Below are positions 23,569 to 36,768 of a stretch of DNA of 64,000 bases, piece by piece. This DNA is from Austropuccinia psidii. Lineage: Eukaryota > Basidiomycota > Pucciniomycetes > Pucciniales > Sphaerophragmiaceae. The stretch lies in the NCBI GenBank assembly GCA_023105745.1, contig JALGQZ010000009.1, positions 18,896,564-18,960,563 of the forward strand. Direction: 5' to 3'. Both the position numbers and the translations under genes were made by a program. How positions within the stretch are numbered: position 1 is the first letter of the stretch; every line of letters starts with the position of its first letter. The notes below the pieces were generated by a model that ran no database searches, had not been told where the DNA came from, and saw only the letters and a list, made by a program, of their open reading frames with translations.

Positions 23569-25402
23569 TGTGAGCCTTGAGGTATACTTTACATACCCAA
23601 ATAGGCCTTAATTATCTTTAAAATAAATTCTGAACTATGCATAACCCATAAGTCATTCATATATTCAAAATTAATCATTTTTGATTTCAGAAAAGATGAA
23701 TAGCTTCTTATTAAGTAAGTAAATCCATAGATTTAAGGACAGATTTGGATTCTACACAGGAATTCACCTAGGGTAGCCCCATAGAGTGAATCAGCTCAAA
23801 ACAACTCTTGGAGGTGGTAATATGGAAAATACTTCAATACCACATAAAAGATTGGTGAAAAGTTTTGTTTTTCTCTATTTTACGCCAAAATAATTGAAAT
23901 GTGAGAAATCCCATGTTACACATACACTAAGAATAGTGTTATGCATGTTTTGGGCACTTAATATTATGGTATTCTTACATGCACCTTTGGTACACCCATA
24001 GTGGAAATTCTATTTTGACGTAAAAAATAAGTAAGGGGGACAAAACATATCAAAAAGAGCCAGGGTACCCAACTTCTGATGCCTCTGAGGTATGGACAGC
24101 TCCAAAGCTTGGATCCATTGCTGATCTTGGCCCAATTAGTAAACTGAAACCTTTTGGGAACTTGGTTACCATGTTACAAATTGAGTAAATCATAAGAAAA
24201 TAGCAAATAACCTACTATTTTGAAGTGCCAAGGAGGTAAAGGGCAGCTTAGACTCCTGCAACCATTTCAATTCTCAATGCCTTTCGATGGATGAACCCCA
24301 AAAGGCCAATTAAAACTTTTTTTGGACTAGTATCCATTGATTTACCTCATAGCAACCCGTCATATACTGCTATTTGCAATTCTACGTAGAAATGAGGTTA
24401 AAACCTCAAAGATTCATTAAAAATAAAATTCTTAATGAATCTTTCTGAATCTTCATTGACCAATTGAGAACAGTATAATCCATATAAAAACCAAAAATAG
24501 TTTCACTTTTATATGTATAATTAAAAGTTTTACTCACAGTCCATTTTTGATGATTCCACATGAAACACCAAATCTTTAAAAATTTAGAGAAATTACATTC
24601 TGTGGTGAATCTCCAATATCATTGATAACTTTGAGAAATAAATGATCATTTTGGAATAAAAGAAGATTTACAGTTGTTACTTCTTTTATTCTTAACCATA
24701 AATGAATTGGTAGTCACATAAAAGCCTCAATTAAGTAAATATGATACTCTTATGTGACAACAGATGATGCAATCAATAATCCAAAAAGGTTTATTTTTTT
24801 CTCACTCACTTGTTTTTCAGTTTGCTCCATAGTATGCCTCTTTGAGCTGTCTTAGACCTAAAAGAGGCCTCCTCTTGCTATTTTTCCCAAATTATCACAT
24901 TATTCTATTATACCTTTATTACCAAACAAGTAAGTATTAGTTAAAACCTTTCTGAAGTGTTTTATTCTTTCAGAATAAATCAGAAAGACGTGAAATAATA
25001 GAAATTAACTATGTATTGTTGTAATATTGTTATGAATCAGTTTTGATCCATTAAATCCACAATTCTACATGAAATCTCTCTACTATTATATTCTAAAAGG
25101 TTCATTGGATTAATAGTGAGTGATTTGTCTTAATTCTTAAAGTTTTTCTCTAGTAATCGTTTTCTTCAAAAATTATCTTTATGATAATTCTTGCAAAAGA
25201 AAATTATATTCAAATAATTTTATTATGTTAATAAAAGAAGTTTTATTATTAAAATTTCTTGTAATTGATTTTTGTAGGCAATTACTGCTTACTGTTATAA
25301 TCACTGGTAGTGTATAACATATAAAAGAAGTAATTCTTTAATTATTTAATTGTGGTTGTGATAATTTTTATTATTATATTTCATAAGAACAGTCATAGTA
25401 CT
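23569..25402 (+). repeat. 3' LTR of element E, split by element D
   Basis: Begins TGTGAGCCTTGAGG. The LTR is cut at 25402 by element D and resumes at 36722-36768, ending CATAGACACATCTTACA. The GTACT at 25398-25402 is duplicated at 36717-36721. Joined, the LTR is about 1.88 kb, somewhat shorter than the D LTRs and of a different subfamily. A terminal hairpin (GTTGAT/ATCAAC) lies in the right-hand piece. The 25402 breakpoint falls immediately before that hairpin. Confidence 0.88.
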
Positions 25403-27573
25403 TGTAAGGTTTGTCTATGAAACTCTTGATAATAGTAGCAATATCAAGAGTACTATGACTGTCCTCAGTAAAAATATATAGTATAATAAAATATTATAAC
25501 CACCAAATTAAATATAATTATCAACAATAATTATATAAAAAATAATTTAATTATTATTATAAAATATAATAATAAATTTTTTTTAATAATTATAATAAAT
25601 TATAATTATTCTATTATGGTTATAGTCACTGATAATTATAACAATAACAAGTGTAAAGCTCTTAATGAGACAATTACATGTGGAAAATATGAATATTAAC
25701 CACTTATAAATAATATAAATATTATTTATAAAACAATCAAAACACACACTGTGCAGAAATAATTCTTATAGAATAGAATTCTAAATAAAAGAACTAATAC
25801 TGGATCAAAAAGATATAGAACTTTAGAGAAAAACTCATTTATGATTGTTTTTTTACAACAAGTTAAACAAAATTAGTTATTATATTAAATAATTATTATA
25901 AGTTAAAAACACGCCAAAAATAAATATTTTTAAAGATAAAACGACTCTTTATAATAAAAATTATGATTAAAGAGTTTTTAGAAGGAATTTGTAGATTTTT
26001 AGAAGAAATTTAAGATGATAATTTTATATAATAAAATGTATTATTGGTGATTACAACAATAATCTGAATTCTATGATTTCAATTCTTTAATTTTAATTAA
26101 TAAAGAATAAAATAACTTAAGAATTACTTTAAAAATAAGATTTTATATTTAATAAAACTTTACCTGTTTAAATTTCTAATATGATTGGATTGATAATGAA
26201 TGATGGACAAAACAGTGATGAAAAAGACCCTTTTTTGGTCTTCAGAGAAGCTCTCATGATTCATAATGAATATAGAGGGCGTTCTCAGGTCGAAACTGAA
26301 AAACCATGCTTAAAAATAAAGTTCTTAACTTAAGGTAGCTTATTTTCAATTCCAATTTAAAGTTATCAGTGTTATTCTTAACTCCATGTAACTTCAATCC
26401 TCATTTAAGCTAATGAGTTTAAGTTTTTAATATAAATAAACTCATTTATATTAAATTCCATCACATGAACAACTTAGAAATAGAGTTTCAAACAGAAATC
26501 TCTTAAACTCAATTTTTAATTAATTTTTAAAGTAATTATAATTTTCTTTGAGCTTTAATTAAAAGAGTAAGTTTCCAGGCTAAATACCCAGGAAATTTAT
26601 TCATAAAAGTTACTTAAAATCTAATTTATATATAGATAATATTAAGTTGCAACCTGTGTGAGATTTTCAAGCAAATCCATTAAGAATTGGATTTTCAATG
26701 AATTTTTGAAGTTATTGCTATTTTTCCATGTAAAATAGCAATACACACCAAACCTTAACTTTTGATGAGGTTTTAATGCTTGTAAGCTTATTTAAGATTC
26801 TTAAGCTTAATTAAGTTTTGACAGTTCTTACAACCTTAAATTCAAGCCTGCATATTGGGATTTACCCTTTGGCAGCTTGAAATTCCTGTCTAAATTGGGA
26901 TAAAACCAGTTTAAACTTTCATGTTGGATCAAAGTCTAATCTTAAAGCTTAAATAAGGTTGTAAATCCTCCAATACAGGTGGACAACCTCAATTGAATCC
27001 TTGCAGATCTAAAAAGTTGGGTACCCCAGCTCTATTTGGTCTTTTTCCTTTGTCCCACCTCTCTGCATGGATTTTGCGCTTTTATTTATTTAAAGATATA
27101 CTATGGCCTTAAACCCTTTTCAATTGAGCTCACGCAGGATTTACATTCTGTATGGCAAATCCTTAGCCAATTTGGTAAATATACGCAACACCTCAATTTT
27201 AACTAAAATTTTGGTAAGTTTGCATAAACTTTATGCAAGTTTAAATTTAAGCTTATTTAAGCTTAAATTTAAGAATTTTGAAAAAATGTTAAAAAAGTTA
27301 AATTAGTACTGTGAGATTCTTAAATCTTCCAATAACATAAGAAATAAGTGTTTTTGGGTATAACACCTTATGGATGTACCCTAGGTTATTTTTGGTGTAG
27401 AATCCAAAAATGACATAATATTTGGAACTTTTTTTATCCAAAAAAAGGTTATACTTATTTTTTGTTATTTTTTATTTTAAATTCAATTAAAAAGTCCCCT
27501 GAAGACAAATTTAACTGTGTATAAAGTTATTTGTGGCCTTATGGGTATGTTATACATACCTCACAGGCTCACA
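25403..27573 (-). repeat. 3' LTR of element D
   Basis: TGTGAGCCTGTGAGG start and ...CCTTACA end on the minus strand. Contains the AACACGCC motif near 25911 and the terminal hairpin CTCTTGATA/TATCAAGAG near 25423-25450. A 67-codon plus-strand ORF at 27103-27306 recurs in the other LTR only because the LTRs are duplicates. Confidence 0.92.
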
Positions 27574-27702
27574 TTCCCTACCACCAAAAAAAATTGTACC
27601 ACAATTTTTCTTTTGTAGTATACCCCCAAGTTATTTGGGGGGGGTATAATCCACTGTCCAACCTCTCTACTTATACTTTTCTAAGTATGTAAAGCACACA
27701 AT

Positions 27703-30700
27703 TCAAGCTTTTGATTGAGCAATTGGTATTCTCTCATGTTTGAATCTTTTGAGAAACTTTTGGAAATCAGGTATTTTGCTTTCTACAATCCATTCATCTT
27801 CATGTTGTGGATTTTTATACCTGACTAAGTATTCTCTTTCTGTTTTCCCCCAAGTCTTCTTTCTTTCAAGACTTTTAGTACCTTTTTATCCTCACTTTGA
27901 TCTAGTGGGGGTACTTCTAAGGGTGTTTCATTTCTCAAAAGAAATAATTCCTTATCACTTGAAGTGTAGTGCTTTGCTAGACTGACAGGGAAAGTTGGAT
28001 GTTTGTTTTCTAGTTCTTCTGACAGTTCTACCTGTACTGCATTTGTCCCATGAAGGGCTTTAATAATAAATGGTCCTGCAAAGGAATCTTTTAATTTCTT
28101 TGAGCCTTTAATATTATTAAAGTTCAAGGTTGAAACTAGTATTAAGTCACCTACTTTGAATTCTGGGCCTTATGACTTTTATCCCATTTCTGTTTAGCAT
28201 ATTCAAAAGCATTATTCATGCCTTTATTTGCATGATGTCTCACTTTATCAAGCAATAACGTAAATCTTGAGGCAGTTGGATAAATATCAATCAGATCTTT
28301 TTTCAAAGTATCAGCTGGATTTTTGGGTGTCACAGGGGCTCTTCGAAGTGAAGAGGGCCTGGCACTCAGTAAACTGGGACTCACTTATGGAGGGCTCAAA
28401 GATATGGTAAGAAGGAATAGACTGAAGAGTGTTAAAGATGAATTGCTAAAAGAATAAATATAAGAAAAGCAGCAACAAGAAATAAGAGTAAGAAATAGAA
28501 GAGCCAACCACAAACAAGTCCAAGTCCACTGTTTCAACCTGTCAGAATGGAAAGAGCAGGGTTAATAAGGATATGGCCACCCAACTCATACTGTACAGGC
28601 AAAGACTAACTTAAAATTAAATAATTATAATACCCAAATATAAGGATAAGAATAATTATAAAATAATAAATAAACTAAATTAATCAACTGGGGAAAAGTC
28701 CCCAGGGGGGAGAAAGAGGGGCTGGTATATGTGAGAATCACCAGCCCTGATCCAGAGGAAGAATTTTCATGAGAATAATTGATGATTGAATTGAGTCTGG
28801 CCAACACAGGTCCTGTACAGCTGTACAGAATCTGTACAAGAGGTGTGGTGTATTTGAGTGATCATACAGTTCCATACTGGTGTATTGAAACTGTATTGGG
28901 TGAATCCAACCTGTACAGGTATTGACAGGCTGTATTGATGTACCAAGCTGTATGCATGTTTCAGAATGAAGATTGCTGAAACTGAATGCTGATTCAGATA
29001 CTGGATTTGCTGATTTGAGGTGTTTGAGTGGTGTATGAATGAATACCCTTACCCCTGATGGATGGTTGTTACATTGGGGTTCCATCCTTTCTACAACATT
29101 GCAGGAGTTTTTCCTGTTGAAGCATGGATGGAGGTCTTGTAGGCTAATTCCAATGCTGGTCTCTGTCACTATTGATGTTTTTAAAGAGACCAGTATGGGA
29201 TATTACTCTATTCCAGATCAAAAGAGCTGTATCCATAGCTGTGTCATGTTTGTGACATGGTAAAAAGATTGGTGTTTTGCTATATCTGTCCACAATAACA
29301 AGACATGCATTTTAACTGTTACCACCTCCAGGTGGTAAGGCAGTTACCGACTCCATGTGAACCACTTCCCATGGGTTACTTGGTTCTTGAATATGGATCA
29401 TTAAACCAAATCTTTTACCAGTAGCTTTATTGGCTTTCTGGCATCTATCACAACTGTGACAGTACTCAATGACATCTTTTCTCCAAGATGGCCACCAGGC
29501 ACATGTCTTAATTCTTTCCATAGTTCTCTCTTCAGACAGATGTCCTGAATATATTTTATCATGGCATTCTAGTAGTATGGTGTTAATTAACATTCTAATA
29601 CATAGGACCATGACACATGTGTGTTTAGATCTATGATATAGTATACCATCAAACAAATGGAATCTTCCATTATCATGAGATGTTTTCCAAATAGCATCCA
29701 GAGAATTAGCCAAGGCTAAATCTTTGCAATATTTGTCAATAAGAGCAGTAAGAATATGACAATTTATATCTTGCTTATAGCTTTCTCTAACTTCTTCAAA
29801 GAATTCTGTTCCAACATCTGTGATATTAATTCCTTCAATTGGAATTTGAGGTTCTGCACTTTTAGGAAAATAGCCAGGGTTATCAGGTTTATTTGGTAAT
29901 GCCCATCTACTGGGGCCATCAGCATTCTTATGAATATTTCCAGCTTTATGTACTATGGTCATATTGCCTCTATACTACTGTATAGCAATCTGCCATCTTA
30001 ACATGTGTCTATTTGGAGTTTTCATGTTAAGAAGTGATTTTACTGCATTACAATAAGTAATTACTTCAAACACACTACCATCAAGATATTAATGAAGGTT
30101 TTCCAAAGCCCAAACAAGGCAAAGGCACTCCATTTGGCTAGCTCCATATCTGGCCTCAGTAGGCTTAATTTGTCTTGAAATAAAACAAATTGGACCTTCA
30201 TCACGTTTGTCATTGACAATTTGAACTTGATGAAGAGCAGCTCCTAAACCTCCACCACATGCATCAATATAAAGGTTGAAAGGAAGTTTCCAGTCTTGCA
30301 TCAATAATAATGGTTCATTGGTCAAGGCATACTTGATTTTATCATATGCTTGAATCCTCTCCTGTGTCATTTCAAAAACAGTTTGTTGATCACAAACTCT
30401 GTATAATGATCTGGCATGGATTTCAAAATCTTTAAGGTGTTGCCTGTAATAACTGGAAAACCCTAAAAAAGACATCATTTCTTTTTTGTTCTGGGGCATT
30501 TGTTTCAGTAAAACTGCAGCCACTTTGTTTTTGTCAACACCAAGGCTCAGTCCTGAGACTACATGTCCTAGAGCTTTCAACTCATGAAACCCAAAATTAC
30601 ATTTCTTAAGAGATATTTTCATGTTCACTTGCAGAATTTTTCTAGGTACTAATGAAAGTCTCTCTAAATGTAATTGCCAGGTTTCTGAGAAAATGATAAT

Positions 30701-33700
30701 GTCATCAATATAAATGATTAACCATCCTTCTGACAATTCATGTGAAAAGATGGTATTCATCATTCTCTGATAATTAGAGGGTGCATTTTTATTACCAAAA
30801 GGCATTCTCAAATACTCATAAATCCCACAATGAGCAATGATTCTCAATAATTTCCTAGCATGAGGTGTCAAAACATTCTTATGAAAGCCTTTAATAGCAT
30901 CCATGGAAGTAATGCATCTCGCTTTGGATAATTGAGTCAAAGTCTCATAAATTCTAGGAATTGGATACCTTTCTGGAAGAGTATAGATATTCAGTGCTCT
31001 AGAATCACCAACCATCCTTGACTTATCATTATGTCAAGTAATGATTACTGGAGCTGTGACTTCTACCTCCTCATCGTGTGAAACGTTTCTAAGAGCTCCC
31101 AGTTTCATTAGTTCATTAATATGACTTTCTAATGCTTCTCTAGCCCTAGGGCTAGCTGGGTAAGCTGGTCTTCTTAATAGTGGTGGATAAGGCCTTTCCA
31201 CATTAAGCATAATGTCCACTGCATGGCCTGTTATAGCTCCAAGTGGTTCATTATCTGAAGCAAAGGCTTCCCTGTATTGGAATAAAGTTTGAATAAGCTC
31301 TTCCTTCATTTCTAATGTTAATTCAGGACTAATTTGTGCTTCAATTAATTGACCTGACACAAATTTTTCCTTATTAACATTTTTCACTTGTTTAATGACA
31401 GCAATTTCTCTTTTTTCTAGAGGAAAAGCATATTTTTGTATTTTATTTTCCCCTATAGTGAAATACCTTTCTTTATGATTATTAATATCAATACCACAAA
31501 TATTGAGAAAATCATTTCCAAGTATAAAGTGTTGTGAAATACAATTATTCATGACAACAATTTCAACTTTCAATCCTATACTTCCTGTAGGATGAGGAAA
31601 TATTATTGCTGCTTCAAATATACCCAAGGGGTGCATATTTTGGCTAGCACTACTGAATGTTATACCTTCAATTGGCATTAATTTGTCTTTCCAATTGGTT
31701 CAAACTTTTTCAAGATAATCCTTTCCAACACAAGTGCAAAAAGCACCTAAGTCAAGGTGTATCTTGGCTTCTGTGTTGTTTATCACAATATTAGTGATAC
31801 AAGATGAACCAGCTGTATAACCTTTACCTCTTGCAGGTTTGGCTTTCTGCATTTTAGCATCTTTCACATGTATGAGATCCATACATTAATCAATATACTG
31901 TGGTAAATGAGTGTGTAGCTCAGTGACTTCAAAAGAAACATTAATGTTTTCTATACTAAGCTCTTGTGGTACTTCTTCTTCTTCTGAAGGCTCAGAATCA
32001 CTTTCATGTAAAGATACATCAGTTGTTTCTTTTGTGTGTTCCACTTTTTCAACATTTATCTCATTGCTTCTTGTCTTTTTTGGGCAAGTGTTTGCTAAAT
32101 GAGATGTACTTCCACATTTGTGACATTTCAAAGGAAGTCTTTCTTGTGTCTTATTTAGCTTTTAAATTGGTTTCCCATTAGTCTTGTTGTCTATTGGGGA
32201 TTTGGACCAATTTCTTCCAATTTTTGTCCTAGTAGTGATATCATCCATAGCATTGATATAATCTTCTGTGGAGCAAGGCTCAATACATCTGCTTCTTATA
32301 GCATTCTCAAGGTCACCACCACACTTTCTTAATATCCTTTTATGTACCATTGTTTCAGACATATTGGGATGAAGGGCAGTTAATCTGTCCTTCTGTTTAA
32401 GAAACCAAGACATGGGCCTGTCCCTCTCAATATTAAAAATGGCTTCTTCAAAAGAATTTTCCAATCTAAAGCTCCCAAAATCATTTTCCCATTTGGAAAT
32501 AATTTCTTCTTTCCACCAAGGCCAAGAATATTTACCATGGTCTTGTCTCATTTTGTAATACCATTTCTTTGCTGATCTGGTAAAGAATGAGTGTAATCTG
32601 GAACTTATGTATTCATCTGGTATGTTAAAGTCTTCTTTGAACATATCAATTGTTTTCATCCATTCCATATGATTATATTCTCCTTCACCATTGAAGGTTG
32701 GCCATTCCTCTAATTTTGGAATGTCTGTGAAATTGAAAGCAGTTTCCACATCATTACTTGAAATGGTATGATGGAAATCATTATTCAAGTTGAGCACATT
32801 TCTGTCAAGAATTGGTGTGGATTGCCTTGGCAATTCATTTTTTGGTGATATATTATTAATACTTGATTGAATTTCTTCTTTCAATTCAAGTCTTGCTTTA
32901 TCACTTTTTTCCAATTGTTCTTGGAAAAGAGCTGCATTGTGACCAGTTGAATTTTCCAACTTTTGAACTTGTAATTTCAATTCTCTTAACTGTCCAGTTA
33001 TAAAAGAAATTGAATTGTTATCTGGTTGATTGCGAAAAGTAACTTTAGACTCAATTCTTGCACAAATTTTCATCAAAGACACAATATTGTCTTTATTAAA
33101 TTTTTCAAGGCCAATAATGGTTTTTTGTTGGTCTTTCACTTGTAATATCTCATTACCCAACTTTTGTTGGATATACTCAAATGTTTTAAGCTTTGTCATA
33201 ATTTCTTTATTACAAGATTCAAATTGAGTTACAAGCTTAACAAGATCCATTTCTTTGGGAGATATTGGTTCAATCTTTCCTCCTCCTTGTTTTTGAATTC
33301 CATCAGAGTTCTTGCCATATTGAACACATTGTCCATGGCTTTCTTCTCTTTCTTTGGGATTCTGTAGTTCTGTGGGTAAGGCTTGTTCCATTTGGGCTTT
33401 GCCTTTCCCTTTGCCTTTTGCTTGCCCTTCTGATTGGTCTTTGGTTCTTGCTTGGGCTTGTCTGGAACTTGTTGAGGTGGATTTTTGCTGGTGGATGCTT
33501 GGGGAGCTTCCACTGGGCTGTTTTCCTTGTCTTGGGCCAACTTCTTCTTCTGATCCTCTGATAACATACTTTGGTTTTTCAACCAAGCTTTTACCTGTGG
33601 ACTTTTCCTTTTCAAGACATTGATGTCCAACCCTTCAGAAGTTCTTCTGTCTTTTCTGGCCCCATGAAATTCTTTACTTGAAGATAAGAGCTCATTGTGC

Positions 33701-34026
33701 ATATCCAAAGACTTGGAAGAAGTTCCCATTCTTGCTGTTTTGAGGCCATAAACCAGTTCTTGTACTGAGACTGCTAAATCTCCACTGCTGCCTGATGGAA
33801 CTGATTCAGGTCTAACAGCAATAGCAGTTATGTCAGCTTCTGGACTCTCAATAAGAGGTTCAAAGGTGCTGGCTAACCTTTGGGAACTGGTGGAAGTTCT
33901 GGAATCCTTTATTTGTGCCTCTCCTCTGGGCTGAAATTCTTGTCTTTTTGATTTGTGACTGGAATGTCCTGGTCCAGATCCATTTGATTGGATGGAGTAA
34001 TTACTTCCACTTCTAGTAAAAGTCAT
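27703..34026 (-). pseudogene. gag-pol: Family-2 Gag-Pol of element D, decayed
   Basis: Gag starts at 34026 (MTFTRSGSNYSIQSNGSG). A one-base deletion near 33600 throws the gag frame into the +1 frame; the true frame resumes near 33586 and runs to about 32162 with the capsid domain. The CCHC knuckle CHKCGSTSHLANTC is near 32130. The protease motif is HLDLGAFCTC (Leu instead of Thr or Ser). RT keeps YIDDIIIFS near 30700. RNase H is present. Stops include TGA 31034-31036 at a Trp, TAA near 30089 and TAG near 29963. In integrase the first Asp is Glu (VHMES), and after SDRD a deletion removes the catalytic Glu region. A 746-bp solo LTR then interrupts the C-terminal part, and the chromodomain-like tail ends at 27703. 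It cannot encode an active polyprotein. Confidence 0.92.
28328..29073. mobile_element. Solo LTR (746 bp) nested in element D
   Basis: Starts TGTCACAGGG, ends GTTGTTACA, and is flanked by TTGGG at 28323-28327 and 29074-29078. Removing it restores the integrase reading [17 protein letters not shown]. There is no coding capacity. A related sequence lies at about 52640-53325 on the opposite strand. It may be a solo LTR left by LTR-LTR recombination or a short terminal-repeat element. Confidence 0.88.
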
Positions 34027-34191
34027 TTCACGTGAAATTTAAGAAAAAATAGACTAAGAATGAATTGAATTCACCTACTGGACCTTTGAAGGGTTATTTG
34101 GTTATCAAACCCCTTGGTGCTGGGCTAGTTTGAGTTTCAATACTAGAATCTGAGGCTTCAGAGTCTGAAGAGCTGTCTCTAATTGATGACA
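33229..34191 (-). pseudogene. Decayed accessory ORFx of element D
   Basis: Same predicted structure as in element A. The leader exon ends TTATAA at 34241; intron 34240-34192 (49 nt, GTAATT to TTTTCTCTAG); exon 2 34191-34075; intron 34074-33812 (263 nt, GTGAAT to GCTGTTAG) containing the gag ATG; exon 3 from 33811. Joining A to TG makes ATG followed by SSIRDSSSDSEASDSS. This copy has TAA in exon 2 (GAA in E') and a TAG early in exon 3 (TAC in E'), so it is dead. The intron-2 length is the same as in E'. Confidence 0.45.
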
Positions 34192-34507
34192 CTAGAGAAA
34201 AGTGAAAATATAAGTTATTTTATCAAACAATAAAAATTACTTATAAACTCAACTTATTGAATAAAGTTGTTTTAATGTAATTTATGGCAAAAAAGCCACT
34301 AGTTAGACAAAAGAAATTTATTCCAAGTCACTCAATAGTATATTGTTTCAAACAATATTCTTAAGAAAAAATAACTTTGTTAATATTATAAAGATTATTT
34401 ATAAGGGATAAGTCCCAAAAAAGCCAATATTAAGATAAATATGGCAATTTTACGTCAAAAAACAGTAAAATAACATCTAGAATATGATTTACGTCCCAAA
34501 AATTGGT

Positions 34508-34531
34508 TAAAATCACGGTCAGGCCCCCAAA
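34508..34531 (-). other. Candidate primer binding site of element D
   Basis: Minus-strand TTTGGGGGCCTGACCGTGAT directly after the LTR end, matching the sites in E', B and H. Confidence 0.65.
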
Positions 34532-36716
34532 TGTAAGTTTTGTCTATGAAACTCTTGGTAATAGTAGCAATATCAAGAGTACTATGACTGTCCTCAGTAA
34601 AAATATATAGTATAAGCAAATATTATAACCACAAAATTAAATATAATTATTAACAATAATTATATAAAAAAAATTAATTATTATTATAAAATATAATAAT
34701 AAAAAAATTTATAATAATTATAATAAATTATAAGTATTCTATTATGGTTATAGTCACTGATAATTATAACAATAACAAGTGTAAAGCTCTTAATGAGACA
34801 ATTACATGTGGAAAATATGAATATTAACCACTTATAAATAATATAAATATTATTTATAAAACAATTAAAACACACACTGTGCAGAAATAATTCTTATAGA
34901 ATAGAATTCTATATAAAAGAACTAATACTAGATAAAAAAGATATAGAACTTTAGAGAAAACTTATTTATAATATTTATTTAATACAACAAGTTAAACAAC
35001 AACAGGTATTATATTAAGTAATAATTATAAGTCAAAAACACGCCAAAAATCAATATTTGTAAAGATAAAACAACTTTTTATAATAAAAATTATGATTAAA
35101 GAGTTTTTAAGAGGAATTTGTGGATTTTTAGAAGATATTTAAGATGATAATTTCATATAATAAAATTTATTATTGGTGATTACAACAATAATATGAATTC
35201 TATCATTTCAACTCTATAATTTTAATTGATAAAGAATAAAATAACTTAAGAATTACTTTAATGATATGATCTTATATTTAATAAGACTTTACCTGTCCAA
35301 ATATCTAATATGATTGGATTGATAATGAATGATGGACAAAAACAGTGATGAAAAGACTCTTTTTATGTCTTCAGAGCAGCTCTCATGATTCATAATGAAT
35401 ATAGAGGGCGTTCTCAGGTAAAAACTTGAAAACCATGCTTAAAAATAAAGTTCTTAACTTAAGTTAACTTATTTTTAATACCAATTTGAAGTTATCAGTG
35501 TTATTCCTGACTCCATGTAGCTTTAATCCTCATTTAAGCTAGTTATTTTAAGTTTTTAATATAAATAAACTTATTTATATTAAATTTCATCACATGAAAA
35601 ACTTCAAAATAGAGTTTCAAGAAGAAATCTCTTAAACTCAATTTTAAATTAATTTTTAAAGAAATTATAATTTTCTTTGAGCTTTAATTAAAAGAGTAAA
35701 TTTCCAGGCTAAATACCCAGGAAATTTATTTATAAAACATACTTAAAATTTAATTAATATATAGATAATATTAAACTGTAAGCTGTGTGAAACGTTCAAG
35801 CAAATCCATTAAGAATTGGATTTTTAATGAATTTTTGGAGTTATTGCTATTTTTCCACGTAAAATAGCAATACACACCAAACCTTAACTTTTGATAAGGT
35901 TTTAATGCTTGTAACATTAAAGTTTTAAGGTTATTTAAGCTTTTTAAGCTTACTTAAGTCTTGACCGTTTTTAAAACTTTAAATTCCAGCCTTCATATTG
36001 GGATTTACCCTTTGGCAGCTTGAAATTCCTGTATAAATTGGGATAAAACCAGTTTAAACTTTAATGTTGGATCAAAGTCTAATCTTAAAGTTTAAATAAG
36101 GTTAAACATCCTCCAATACAGGTGGACAACCTTAAATGACTCCTTGCAGATCCAAAAAGTTGGGTACCCCAGCTCTATTTGGTCTTTTTCCTTTGTCCCA
36201 CCTTTCTGCGTGGATTTTGCCCTTTTATGTATTTAAAGCCATACTATGGCCTTAAACCCTTTTCAATTGAGCTCACGCAGGATTTACATTCTTTATGGCA
36301 AATCCTTAGCCAATTTGGTGAATATACACAACACCTCAATTTTAACTAAAATTTTGGTAAGTTTGCATAAACTTTATGCAACTTTAAATTTAAGCTTATT
36401 TAAGCCTAAATTTAACGATTTTAAAACAATGTTCAAAAAGCTACATTAGTACTGTGAGATTCTTAAATCTTCCAATAACATAAGAAATAAGTGTTTTTAG
36501 GTATAACACCTTATGGATGTACCCTAGGTTATTTTTGGTGTGGAATTCAAAAATGACATAATATTTATAACTTTGTTTATCGAAAAAAAATTTATACTTA
36601 TCTTTTGTTATTTTTTATTTTAAATTCAATTAATAAGTCTGTTGAAGACAAATTTAACTGTGTATAAAGTTATTTGTGGCCTTATGGGTATGTTATACAT
36701 ACCTCATAGGCTCACA
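34532..36716 (-). repeat. 5' LTR of element D
   Basis: 2185 bp, homologous along its length to 25403-27573, with many small differences that suggest an older insertion than A. Contains the terminal hairpin near 34552-34580 and the AACACGCC motif near 35037. Confidence 0.92.
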
Positions 36717-36768
36717 GTACTGTTGATTCATAGTAATATTATCAACAGCTTCATAGACACATCTTACA
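36717..36768 (+). repeat. Right-hand remainder of the E 3' LTR
   Basis: GTACT duplication followed by 47 bp that complete the E LTR to CATCTTACA at 36768. The next bases, AATTGTCAGAGATAG, read into an integrase frame, so E was inserted in element F. Confidence 0.85.

Larger units (their letters stand above)
25403..36716 (-). mobile_element. Complete Ty3/gypsy element D (family 2)
   Basis: LTRs at 25403-27573 and 34532-36716 (2171 and 2185 bp), flanked by the 5-bp duplication GTACT at 25398-25402 and 36717-36721. Removing D and one GTACT restores a continuous E LTR, which confirms the boundaries. The interior carries gag, pol, a primer-binding-like site and a polypurine tract on the minus strand. 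D is itself interrupted by a solo LTR at 28328-29073. The coding region is heavily damaged. Confidence 0.95.

Noticed and set aside
27103..27306. 67-codon ORF conserved at 36246-36449
   Set aside because: The two are the paired LTRs of element D; conservation is explained by duplication.
28625..29169. Minus-strand ORFs within the solo LTR and D integrase
   Set aside because: They cross the insertion boundary and match no frame of integrase; chance frames.
25398..36721. E' gag (7422-9336) and E pol (20933-23437) as one split element
   Set aside because: Their LTR ends belong to different subfamilies (terminal hairpins differ) and E' gag is closer to D, so they are treated as separate elements.
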